Positions 8,084 to 16,181 of a stretch of 64,000 nucleotides of DNA are shown piece after piece. The position numbers were made by a program, and so were the translations under genes. The notes below the pieces were generated by a model. It worked only from the letters and a program-made list of their open reading frames with translations, searched no databases and was not told the DNA's origin. The stretch spans positions 876,806-940,805 of the forward strand of contig SDUX01000009.1 in assembly GCA_008729055.1 (NCBI GenBank), in the 5' to 3' direction. Source of the stretch: Pyropia haitanensis (taxonomy: Eukaryota; Rhodophyta; Bangiophyceae; Bangiales; Bangiaceae). Numbering within the stretch: position 1 is the stretch's first letter; each line of letters begins with the position of its first letter.

Positions 8084-8818
8084 TCAATAGCGCGGCGGGG
8101 GGCGCGAGGGGCGCCTGTCTGGGCGGCGAGAGCGATCGTCGCCGTCACCCCCACGGCCGTCGGCAGGAGGCGGAGGGGCGCGCGGAGGCGGCGGCGGCGG
8201 GGGCGGCGGCGGCGGCGGCGGCGGCGGCGGGGACAGTGATGGTATTGGAGGAGGCGGGTGGCGAGGGAGGTAGTCCCGTCCGTCGTCGTGCGGCCCGGAA
8301 AACCGCTGCTGCGGCGGCGGACGGTGACGGCGTGGGTCAGCGGGTGGACCGTAGTTAGGCGGCCCACCCGCACGTCGGTAGGCGGGCGGCGACCACCCAC
8401 CGCGGTCACGGTTGCGATGCCACGGTGGGGTGGGCAGGTACTCGTCGTAGGGAGGGGGCGGCACCCAGCCGTTCTCGTCCTCAGCGTCCGCGTAGTAGGG
8501 GGGAGGACGTCGGTCGACCGTGCGCTCCCGCTCGAGCTCCAGAAGGGGACGGCGCGCGGGCATCCGGGGAGATGAGGGCCGGGGAGGGGGCGACGGGCGA
8601 CGGTGGGCCGGCCCGCCTCCAAAAGTACGCCAGCGTAGAGGGCGCGCCGGCGACAGGCACGGGCACTCGTCTGCCTCATGGCAGTGGCAGGAGCAGGTAG
8701 GGCGAGGTGGGGGCCCCCTCCAGCGGTCGAACTCATCGGGATAGGGGCCGCGGGGATCGCGCAGCGGCCGCTTGCCGCTCGCTGCGTACCGAAGGTAGTC
8801 GTCGTAACGGTGGGCCAT
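8084..8818 (-). CDS. Proline/arginine/tyrosine-rich ORF of the Harbinger element
   Basis: 244 residues, starting MAHRYDDYLRYAASGKRP and ending RPPPRY. Rich in Pro, Arg, Tyr and Asp, with a small Cys/His cluster (CSCHCHEADECPC, residues about 41-53), and a poly-Pro run of about 16 encoded by a GGC repeat at 8178-8230. No domain recognised. Its non-random composition, unlike the Arg/Ala/Gly shadows on the other frames, argues that it is translated. It stops 10 nt before the Met of the Myb-type protein, in a different frame: either a bicistronic mRNA, or the N-terminal part of one protein split by an indel or an intron. Confidence 0.5.
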   Translation of the reverse strand: MAHRYDDYLRYAASGKRPLRDPRGPYPDEFDRWRGPPPRPTCSCHCHEADECPCLSPARPLRWRTFGGGPAHRRPSPPPRPSSPRMPARRPLLELERERTVDRRPPPYYADAEDENGWVPPPPYDEYLPTPPWHRNRDRGGWSPPAYRRAGGPPNYGPPADPRRHRPPPQQRFSGPHDDGRDYLPRHPPPPIPSLSPPPPPPPPPPPPPPPPRAPPPPADGRGGDGDDRSRRPDRRPSRPPPRY

Positions 8819-9984
8819 GGTGTGTCGGGTGGTGCGGGGAAGGCGGGCGCCACCCGCACGCGGGAAGCGTGGCTGGGGCCACCCGCGCGCGGGCAAAGAG
8901 AAGGCCGCCCGCGCAAAAGAGATAGCGCGCGCGGGTCGAAGGGAACGGACGGGAAGGAGACGGTCACGACAACGGCGGATGACGGGTCGTGACGGTGGCG
9001 GATCGCGCCCGCCCGCCCGCCCTATGGGCGCGGTTGCCACACCCCCCCCTCTCAGACAGCGATCCGAGGGGGGTTGCAAAATCGTCGAGAGGGGGGGCCG
9101 CCACCCCCCACTAGAACGCAAACCGCGGGGGGGTGCAACCGCCCCCGCCCAGAACGCGGCCCCGAGGAACCGCCACCAGGCCCACCCCCCCGGAAGCACA
9201 ATCATGAAGGGGGGCGGCTGCGCCCTCTCCCCACCCACCACGAGCACAGGAGGCGAACCTCCTGTTCCCCCCGCTGGGGGGGCGGGCCTGCCGCCCCTCG
9301 CGCTCGCCAGGCTGCTGCCCCCGGCGCGGCGAGGCGGGACCACCCTCCACACGACTGCTGTGGGTGCGCTGACCACTGCCCGTCGCGCTTCGCGCGGGAC
9401 GGCGCCGAAGAGGCGGACCGTCTGTTTGGGTCTCGCGTACACGCCTCGCGGCGGCCCCAGCGGCCAACGTGTCTGCACGCCGCTGCAATGGCGCTACATG
9501 ATTGGACGATGCAACCTTTGAACGTGAGGGGTGCATCCTCCCAGTGCGCGGTGAAATGACAGAGCCGCGTCGTGGCACACGACGGTCCACGTTTCAAGAA
9601 AATTGACCCCCGACGACCGCTACTCGATCGCCCGAGATAGCGCCAGATACACCAAGACCGTCTATGATCGCTGCCATGTCGTGCAAAATTGCGCTCCAAC
9701 GGGCGATGATCGCTCCACAATCGCCGGTCGATTGCGACGGATCTCGAGAGATACTCAGCAGACAGAGGAGCCACGTCAAACAAGTAAAGAACACATTTAC
9801 AAATGGAAAAAGCTGGCACGTCGCTGTGTGTGTCGCGACCCAATCATCGGCGTTCGAAAGCAGCCGTTCTACACAAGTCCTTCCGAAACGGTTGGGGATC
9901 GATATATAGAAATGGGCACTCCACTCACATGCCGCCACGTGCGATACGTGGCATCCTAGAATGAATACTTGGGGCGTTGGGATG
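8819..9984. other. 5' region of the Harbinger Myb transcript and right subterminal region
   Basis: GC-rich to 9480, then A/T-richer from 9490 to 9960. Open frames here give only Arg/Pro-rich sequence without recognisable motifs. Promoter of the minus-strand transposon genes is expected here. Confidence 0.4.
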
Positions 9985-10007
9985 GACGTGGTTGGGTGTG
10001 CTCTCAG
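9985..10007 (-). repeat. Right terminal inverted repeat, second Harbinger element
   Basis: Plus strand reads GACGTGGTTGGGTGTGCTCT and continues TCAG; an exact inverted match to 3380-3402. Similarity decays inward after about 35 bp. Confidence 0.85.
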
Positions 10008-10221
10008 GGGCGCTGCAGGGGTTCTGTTTGGTCCTTCTGTCTCTCTTGTGGAAATGGGCCGCTGCGTACAGGTGTCGTTGTCGTCGAGCGCCGAGCCTTC
10101 AACTTGTTCGTGCCCACCCCCAGCTGCGGGCAGCGCCGTCAACAGCGGAGTGGTCACCCCCCCCCCAACCCTCCCCTTAACTCTCCCGGCCACGCCGCCG
10201 CATCAGCAAAGCGCGCGTCCC

Positions 10222-11540
10222 CTACGCCGAGCCGCCGCCGGCACACGCGGCGCCCGCCGCCGCCGCGGCACCCGCGGCGCGAACCATCATAATCGCCGCC
10301 GCGGCCGCCACCGCGGCGGTCTCCACGCGCAGGCGCCCCCCCCCAGGCGCACCAGCACCCCCCCCGCGGCCACCAGCTCCCCCACCTCGGCAGGCGTAAA
10401 GCCGCCCTCGGGGCCGACGAGGAGCAGCCCCCCCCGGGGTCCCACGCCCACGCCCGCCCCCGCCACCGCCCCCCCCTGCGCCACCCCCCCCCCGGTGGAA
10501 ACGAGGAGCGCGCCCAGCTCCACCCCCTCCACGTCCGCCACCCACACCGGCTCTGCCCGCCGCACCGTCGCGGTGACCAGACCCCGCACGGCCGCCCACG
10601 ACGCGGGCACCTCCACCGTCGGCACCACCGGCCGGAGGCTCTGCTTGGCCGCCGCGACCGCCAGCCGCCGCCACCGGTCCGCGCGGCCGGCGGCGGTCGC
10701 GGCGGCGGTCGCGGCGCCGCCGGCGGCGCCCGCCGACCGAGTAGTCGGGATGGCCACAATGCGCGCGGCGCCGACCTCGGTCAGCTTCTCTACCGCCCAG
10801 TCGGCCGCCGCCGCCGCGGCGGGCAGCGCGACCGCCGCGGTCAGGCCGTCGGGGGGGGGGGCCGCCGCGGGGGGGCCCGTCAGCCGCACCACCGCGGTGC
10901 GCAGCGGGGAGGAGTCCCGCCGCCGCTGCCGCCGCCGGGGCGGCGACGATGGCGACGACGATGACGGCGACGGGGGCGGCGGGGGGGTGGAGCCGCCACC
11001 ATCCCCGCCGGCCCCCACTACAGCGGCCGCGGCGGCACCCACATCCATGACGGCAGCGGCGGCCGCTTCATCCGGCGGCAGCAGCACCGCCGTCGCGACG
11101 GCGCCCGTGCCGTTGAAGAGCACCACCGCCGCAGGCGGCCGCACACGGCGGGCGCGGAGGTGCGCGGCCTCGGCGGGCGGCAGCGGCAGCGCCGCGCCCG
11201 CGGGGGTGGCGAGCGTCAGCAGCGGTGGGGGGACGTAGACGCGCTCGAGCGATGCGTTGGGGGTAGCGTAGTCGGCGGTCGCCGCGGCGACGGCGGCGGC
11301 GGCGGCGGTGGTGGTGGTCCGTGCGGGCGGCGGCAGGGGTGGGGGGGGCGGCGGGGGGGGACCCGCCGCGCACCGAGGACATGGGCGGGGGGTGGTATGG
11401 AGCCTCCCGGGCAGACGGTGGTGAGCAGAGGGAAGGGCACTGAGGAGTAGAGGGTGGCAGACAAACGAAATGGTGGCATCTCTCCGACACGCCACCACCA
11501 TGACGAAGAGACAAGAAGATGGCACGGGAGCAGCGAACAA
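10222..11540 (-). pseudogene. rsmE: RsmE-like 16S rRNA m3U methyltransferase, frame broken in a G run
   Basis: RsmE (SPOUT family) methylates N3 of the 16S rRNA uridine U1498 (E. coli numbering); an organellar enzyme is expected here. Recognised from the PUA-like N-terminal block (RVYVPPP, HLRARRVR, VVLFNGTG), ADWAVEKLTEVGAARIV, DRWRRLAVAAAKQSLRPVVP and the SAM-knot motif LLVGPEGGFTPAEVGEL. The N-terminal ~80 residues are Ser/Arg/Pro-rich, fitting a plastid or mitochondrial leader, and there is a Ser/Pro/Arg-rich insertion. The main frame (10287-11540) loses homology at VRLGGG, while the family signature LRVETAAV resumes at once in another frame that ends at 10222. The switch is inside a run of nine C on the plus strand (10336-10344); ten would keep the family spacing. 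Either a sequencing error or a true one-base deletion. Start Met is uncertain. Confidence 0.82.
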
Positions 11541-12609
11541 AGGGGGGAGGATCGCCCGTCGTTCAGGAGGACTGCGGCAGTCAGAGCACCAGCGCGGGAT
11601 TCAGCAATCACGACGAGCGAGACGGAGCTGTAAGCACCTGACATCTACCAGTTCTGGACACGGTTCCGCTCGCTGGCCGCACGCAAGGCTCTCCTAAACC
11701 CCCGCCCCCCGCCCATTACTTCGGTTGGCACGCAGACACGCAACGGCTGCGAGGGGGTGCACCCAAGAACAACACGTCTTTGTTGTGCGCAGCGCGACAG
11801 CGCCGTCCGCGGACACCCGGTGCGAGCGGTGGCAGTGGCGGCGGCCGCGGCGGCATTGGCGGCACATCTACGGCAGCGGCGTGGGGTGCTGGTGGCGGCC
11901 GTGGTGGTTGCTGGGACGGCGGCAACCGCTGTGGTGGCCGCGAGTCGCGGCGCACGTCGCTGGCCGATACATCAATTGCCTAGGTGCGTCTGGCGTGTGG
12001 CTGGGAGGTGCTGTTCACGCTACCTGTAGCGCCGCTCCCTGAGGGGCATTGCCTTTGTGGCCCCTTTCGTTTGCGTTTGGGTGCTCGCCGCCGACCGGGT
12101 GTGACTCACACACCGACAGATGCCGAGGCGACCGGCCTGATGGACCGACCCGGGGCGCCCGCAGGCAGCTACGCCGCGCCGTGGCGTGGGGCTGGCCCCG
12201 CCGCGGCGGCTGGTGGCTTGGGGGGGGGCGGCGACGCGCGCGCGCCGCCCTTGCCGGCAGGAGGTCAACCCGCAAGCGGACGGGTGGACGGCGGCCTCGC
12301 CCGTGGGTATGCCGCGTGTTGTCCACCTTTCTGGATGGCCTTTATTTTTTTCCCCGCACTGTGCGCAGTGGGGGGCCGCTCTGTACACTTGAATGTGTTT
12401 CTTGGGGCGGCTCCATGGGGGCTGCTGGGGAGGCTGGCATGGCTCGCCTTGTGACGGTTACGAGTGGGCGGACAGCTGCGGCATGTTTTGGACGGTGGGT
12501 GGGTGGAGAAGCAGGCTTTTCTGACTGTCGCGACCATGTCTTCCTCGTCTTCTATCCTTGCGGCCACTCCCCGTTTTTTTTTCCGTTTTCTTTTCGCTGC
12601 AGCGGGGCC
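11541..12609. other. Divergent intergenic region, RsmE-like and F-box genes
   Basis: No recognised protein. Holds a 9-bp stem hairpin at 12352-12374 preceded by T7, and ends in a strong polypyrimidine tract with a CAG at 12600-12602, seven bases before the F-box start, which looks like the acceptor of a 5'UTR intron. Confidence 0.45.
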
Positions 12610-14079
12610 ATGGCGGGGAACGACCGAGGAGGCCCCTACGGCGTGTCGGGAGGCGTCGGCGGCGGTGTGGCGCGGAATCTTTCAGGTGCCGGAAGAGCAT
12701 CCGGCGACGGCGGTGACGTTGGGGACGGCGGTGGGGGTGGCGACGGCCGCGGCGGCGCGGCTGGGGGCTACGGCGGTGCCGCTGGTGGCGACGGGGACGA
12801 CCATGGCAGCGACCATGGCCGGCGCAACAGCGGGGATTCTGACCAAGTCATGGGGGGAGGGGAAGAGGTGGATGAGCTGTACGTGGGCGCGGAGGACCCA
12901 GACTCGGTGTCCAACCTGGTAGCGAACATCCATGAGATGCTCGACTATGTGAAGAAGAAGCCGCTGCTGCTGGGTGGCTCGGCGTCCTTCATGCGGGACC
13001 ACCTGCGCACGCTGCTGGCATCCAATGCTGCCGCCGCGGATGTGGCTGCCTCGGTGCGGGACGCACGCTTGACGCGTGTTCGCGCAGCGCTTGCCAGCGC
13101 GCTGTACGCGTCGGAATATCCAACCGGCAACCCACCGCCACACCCACCACGCTCCCCGGGGAGTGACCCGGAGACGGCGATGGACGTGTTTGGGGGAGAC
13201 GCCAACGCCGGCCCGTACACTGGGGCCGCGGCGGCCCACCCGTACCCGCCGGGGTATGAGGTGGGCGGCGGTGCCGTCGAGTACCCCGCCGTAGCTGGCA
13301 GTGATGGCACACCAGGCGCCGGGCCCATGGACGACCAATACCACGGGGCCGTGGAGGCTGGCCTTGCCTCCCCGCCGTATTCGGATGCCGCCGCGGCAGA
13401 GGCGAGGGCGCCCGGGGTTGGCGACGCCGGCTCCCTGTTTGCGAGCCTCCCCGACGCGCTGGCCCAGACGGTGTTTTCCTTTCTTGACGGCCCCGAGCTG
13501 TCGCGCATGCACGGCGTGTGCCGGCGCTGGCGGGAGCTGGCATCGGATGCACACCTGTGGAAGGCGCTGACGCTGCGGCATTGGCGGGCGCTGGAGCACG
13601 ACGAACACGTGTGGAAGTTTGTCGACGCGTCCCTGGAGGATGGGGACGACCAAAAGTGGCGGCTCGTGTACCCGACGGTCTCCACGCGGGCGCGGTGGAC
13701 GTGCCGACTGCAAAAGACGGGCAAGTTCATCTGCAACTTGGTGGCCCACCACATTGCGGGTGCGACGCTCGGCGACGACGGCCTGCCGTCGGTGCTTGTG
13801 GTGGAGCGCCGGTTCAACATCCATCACCTCAAGAACTTTGTGGTGCCCAACGCGTCCGTGCTCTACTTTGAGCCCGAGACGGACGCCGACGCCGCCGGCT
13901 TCCACGACTTTATCGAGTACCTGATCAAGCGGACCCGCGCGGGGCTGGCGTTGGAGGAGCAGCCGCCGCAGCGTCGCTTCATCTTTATCCCCCCTTGCGA
14001 GTTCTCTACCGAGCTGGGCTACGCGGGGCCTAGCCTCCTCGGGGTTGTGCAGGTGGCGTACCCGCCCATCAATCCATAA
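12610..14079 (+). CDS. F-box protein
   Basis: 489 residues from the Met at 12610. F-box at about residues 277-325 (FASLPDALAQTVFSFLDG, then VCRRWRELA and LWKALTLRHW), which would bind SKP1 in an SCF ubiquitin ligase. Before it: a Gly-rich N-terminus and a conserved-looking helical block (residues ~95-165, HEMLDYVKKKPLLLGGSASF). After it: a ~150-residue C-terminal domain (KWRLVYPTVSTRARW, VPNASVLYFEPETDADAAGF, RRFIFIPPCEFSTELGY) that may recognise the substrate but which I do not recognise as a named fold. The frame is open for 187 codons upstream without conserved sequence; the acceptor-like CAG right before this Met supports it as the start, in the exon after a 5'UTR intron. Confidence 0.8.
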   Translation: MAGNDRGGPYGVSGGVGGGVARNLSGAGRASGDGGDVGDGGGGGDGRGGAAGGYGGAAGGDGDDHGSDHGRRNSGDSDQVMGGGEEVDELYVGAEDPDSVSNLVANIHEMLDYVKKKPLLLGGSASFMRDHLRTLLASNAAAADVAASVRDARLTRVRAALASALYASEYPTGNPPPHPPRSPGSDPETAMDVFGGDANAGPYTGAAAAHPYPPGYEVGGGAVEYPAVAGSDGTPGAGPMDDQYHGAVEAGLASPPYSDAAAAEARAPGVGDAGSLFASLPDALAQTVFSFLDGPELSRMHGVCRRWRELASDAHLWKALTLRHWRALEHDEHVWKFVDASLEDGDDQKWRLVYPTVSTRARWTCRLQKTGKFICNLVAHHIAGATLGDDGLPSVLVVERRFNIHHLKNFVVPNASVLYFEPETDADAAGFHDFIEYLIKRTRAGLALEEQPPQRRFIFIPPCEFSTELGYAGPSLLGVVQVAYPPINP

Positions 14080-14653
14080 CGTTTGGCGGGGCACGGGCAA
14101 TTGCTGCGCCAGCGTGGTCGCCCTGTGTCCATTGGCCCGTGTCCCTGAGGTGGCGCCCCGCGGGCGGCGCGTGCGGACGCGCCAGCGGCAGTGGCGGTCT
14201 CGTGAACCCGCCGCCGCTGCTGGACTGGGTGTTGATGTGGTGGCGGGCTCATGATGGATCGTGAGAATGTCAACACCCTCGATGCGCTCGGGGTTCACTG
14301 AGGACCGCGTCTTTTGACACTCCTTTTTTTCTTGTCTGTTCTTCTGTTTTGAGATGGCGAGCTTCATTGCGATGCGCGAACCTTCTTCTGGTCTGCTGTC
14401 GCACACCTCGCGTCGCGTCATGGGATGGCACGCCCATGCGTTGTGTTGAGCGACTCCCTCTTCTTTCTTGCAACCGATGAATAAGAGCAACCACCTGGAG
14501 TGTGACACCAGATAACCCAGCCGTTCATCGTGACCGCTCCAACCGACGAAAACGCAGGGATCGCTGGCCTGGCCGATGCTGTACAGACCGCAACGCCGTA
14601 CAGACAGTACACCCACCCACCGACCGACTCCTATGAACGGCCCTCACGACTCA
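14080..14653. other. Convergent intergenic region
   Basis: Between the 3' ends of the F-box gene and pheS. No gene seen. Moderately GC-rich; presumably holds both polyadenylation regions. Confidence 0.45.
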
Positions 14654-15898
14654 TCAATCCTGCATGAACTGAGACAGGAAGCGCCAGTCCGACTGGTACA
14701 GCAACCGGATGTCGGGGATGTCGTGGATGATCATCGCGAAGCGCTCCACCCCAAAACCGGCCGCAAAGCCTGCGTACTTCTCCGGGTCAATGCCAACGTT
14801 CGTAAGCACCGCCGGGTCGACCATCCCGCAGCCGAGGATCTCCAACCACTTGCCCCGAAAGAGCACGTCCACCTCCATGCTCGGCTCGGTGAAGGGGAAA
14901 AAGGAGCCACGGAAGCGCACCTCAATATCCTTGCCGAGCATCTGCTCGAGGAAGTAGGTGACTGTGCCCTTGAGACCCCCCAGGTTAAGCTCGCCCATGG
15001 GCGCCACGGCCAAGATCTCAATCTGGTGAAACATCGCCGAGTGCGTCGAGTCCACCGTGTCCCGCCGATATACCCTGCCAGGCGCAATAACAGCAAATGG
15101 GGGTTTGTTCCTCTCCATAAACCGGACCTGCACAGACGACGTCTGCGACCGCAGAAGGAGGTTGGGGCCCTCTGGGTTAGACGGGTCCTTGATATAAAAG
15201 GTGTCTTGCATGTCCCGCGCAGGGTGGTCCTCGGCGCAGTTGAGTGCGCCAAAGCAGTAGTACTCGGTTTCAATCTCGGGGGTCAACTCCGGGTCGTCAA
15301 TGACTGAGTAGCCCAGGTCCTCAAAGATGTCTAGCGCCCGATCAATGGTGCTATTGATCGGGTGCTTGTAGCCAAGAGGCCGCGAATACACCCCCGGCAT
15401 GGTCACGTCAATCTCCTCGGCTGCTGCTGCCTCCTCCAGAGCCTCATTGGTCAGCTCCTCTTTTCGATCGGCCACCGCCGCCGCCACCGCGTCCTTGGCG
15501 GCGTTGACCTCACCACCAACTGCCGGTCGGTCCTCCTTGTTGAGCTTGCCCAGCGTCTTGAGGACCGCCGTGAGACGACCTTTCTTGCCCAGAAATGCCA
15601 CCCTCACAGTATCCAGCGTGGGGAGGTCGGCAGCGGCAGCCACCGACGCGAGCGCCTCGTCCCGGTCTGCGGCGACCTGCCGTAGTGTAGCAGCCAGTTC
15701 TGGGGATAGGGCGGTCGGTGCGTCTGCGGATGCGGTCAGCGTCACCCGTCGCACCGGAGCGGCTCGGGGCGCACCAGCCAGCGGACGTGCGCGCACGGCG
15801 GCGGCGCCGCGCCGCACAAGCGGTAGCGTGGCGGCTGCCGCAGTGAAGCAGCATGGTGAGTGGGCGATGGCGCGGGAACGGCACGTAGGTTGTGCCAT
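14654..15898 (-). CDS. pheS: Phenylalanyl-tRNA synthetase alpha subunit, organellar
   Basis: 414 residues from the Met at 15898 (a longer form from 16075 is open). Charges tRNA-Phe. Bacterial-type PheS: N-terminal coiled coil with FLGKKGRLTAVLKTLGKL, then the class II core with GYKHPINSTID, LLLRSQTSSVQVRFM, RVYRRDTVDSTHSAMFHQIE (motif 2) and AGFGVERFAMI (motif 3), ending DWRFLSQF as in bacterial alpha subunits. It lacks the C-terminal anticodon-binding domain of the monomeric mitochondrial enzyme, so it must pair with a beta subunit. The first ~55 residues are Ala/Arg/Ser-rich without acidic residues, like a plastid transit peptide. In red algae the beta subunit is plastid-encoded, so a nuclear alpha/plastid beta enzyme is the natural reading. 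Frame intact. Confidence 0.93.
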   Translation of the reverse strand: MAQPTCRSRAIAHSPCCFTAAAATLPLVRRGAAAVRARPLAGAPRAAPVRRVTLTASADAPTALSPELAATLRQVAADRDEALASVAAAADLPTLDTVRVAFLGKKGRLTAVLKTLGKLNKEDRPAVGGEVNAAKDAVAAAVADRKEELTNEALEEAAAAEEIDVTMPGVYSRPLGYKHPINSTIDRALDIFEDLGYSVIDDPELTPEIETEYYCFGALNCAEDHPARDMQDTFYIKDPSNPEGPNLLLRSQTSSVQVRFMERNKPPFAVIAPGRVYRRDTVDSTHSAMFHQIEILAVAPMGELNLGGLKGTVTYFLEQMLGKDIEVRFRGSFFPFTEPSMEVDVLFRGKWLEILGCGMVDPAVLTNVGIDPEKYAGFAAGFGVERFAMIIHDIPDIRLLYQSDWRFLSQFMQD

Positions 15899-16181
15899 CG
15901 TGCAGGATGCAGGTCCGCCGGACGGAGGAGCGTGGCCTTGTGCAGTGCTGGAGTGGATGGTGAGAGTGGCAGCGGCGTACGGTGGTCGAGGCAGGTTGGA
16001 AGTCGTCGATGGCATGGGTGGAGTGGCGGAGGGGATGCGACGTGCTCGTCCAGACGCTCGGGAGATAGATGACATTGACGCATGTAAGTACAGAAATTAC
16101 TACGTCGATGTAGTGAAAACTACCAAGCACGTGGTCGGCGGGAAAGGAAATTCAGCGAACGGGATTTGAAAAAATAGGATC
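15899..16181. other. Upstream region of pheS
   Basis: Short intergenic stretch, A/T-rich near 16080-16180, between pheS and the 3' end of the next minus-strand gene. The pheS promoter should lie here; no clear TATA box. Confidence 0.4.

Larger units (their letters stand above)
3380..10007 (+). mobile_element. Complete PIF/Harbinger transposon (6.6 kb)
   Basis: Bounded by perfect 23-bp terminal inverted repeats at 3380-3402 and 9985-10007. Inside are a plus-strand DDE transposase (4358-5803) and, converging on it, a minus-strand pair: a proline-rich ORF (8084-8818) followed after 10 nt by a Myb/SANT-type protein (6568-8073). A transposase plus a Myb-like partner is the normal Harbinger gene set. 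The intergenic region holds two ENE-like elements, one per transcript, that are inverted copies of each other. All frames are intact, so the element could be autonomous. It ends about 215 bp from the 3' end of the RsmE-like gene. Confidence 0.85.

Noticed and set aside
9594..10193. 199-codon minus-strand frame
   Set aside because: It spans the right terminus of the Harbinger element, so it mixes transposon and flank; no motif.
12352..12374. Hairpin CCCCGCACTG/CAGTGGGGG preceded by T7, considered as a fourth ENE
   Set aside because: There is no U tract on the 3' side and it lies upstream of a gene, not in a 3'UTR.
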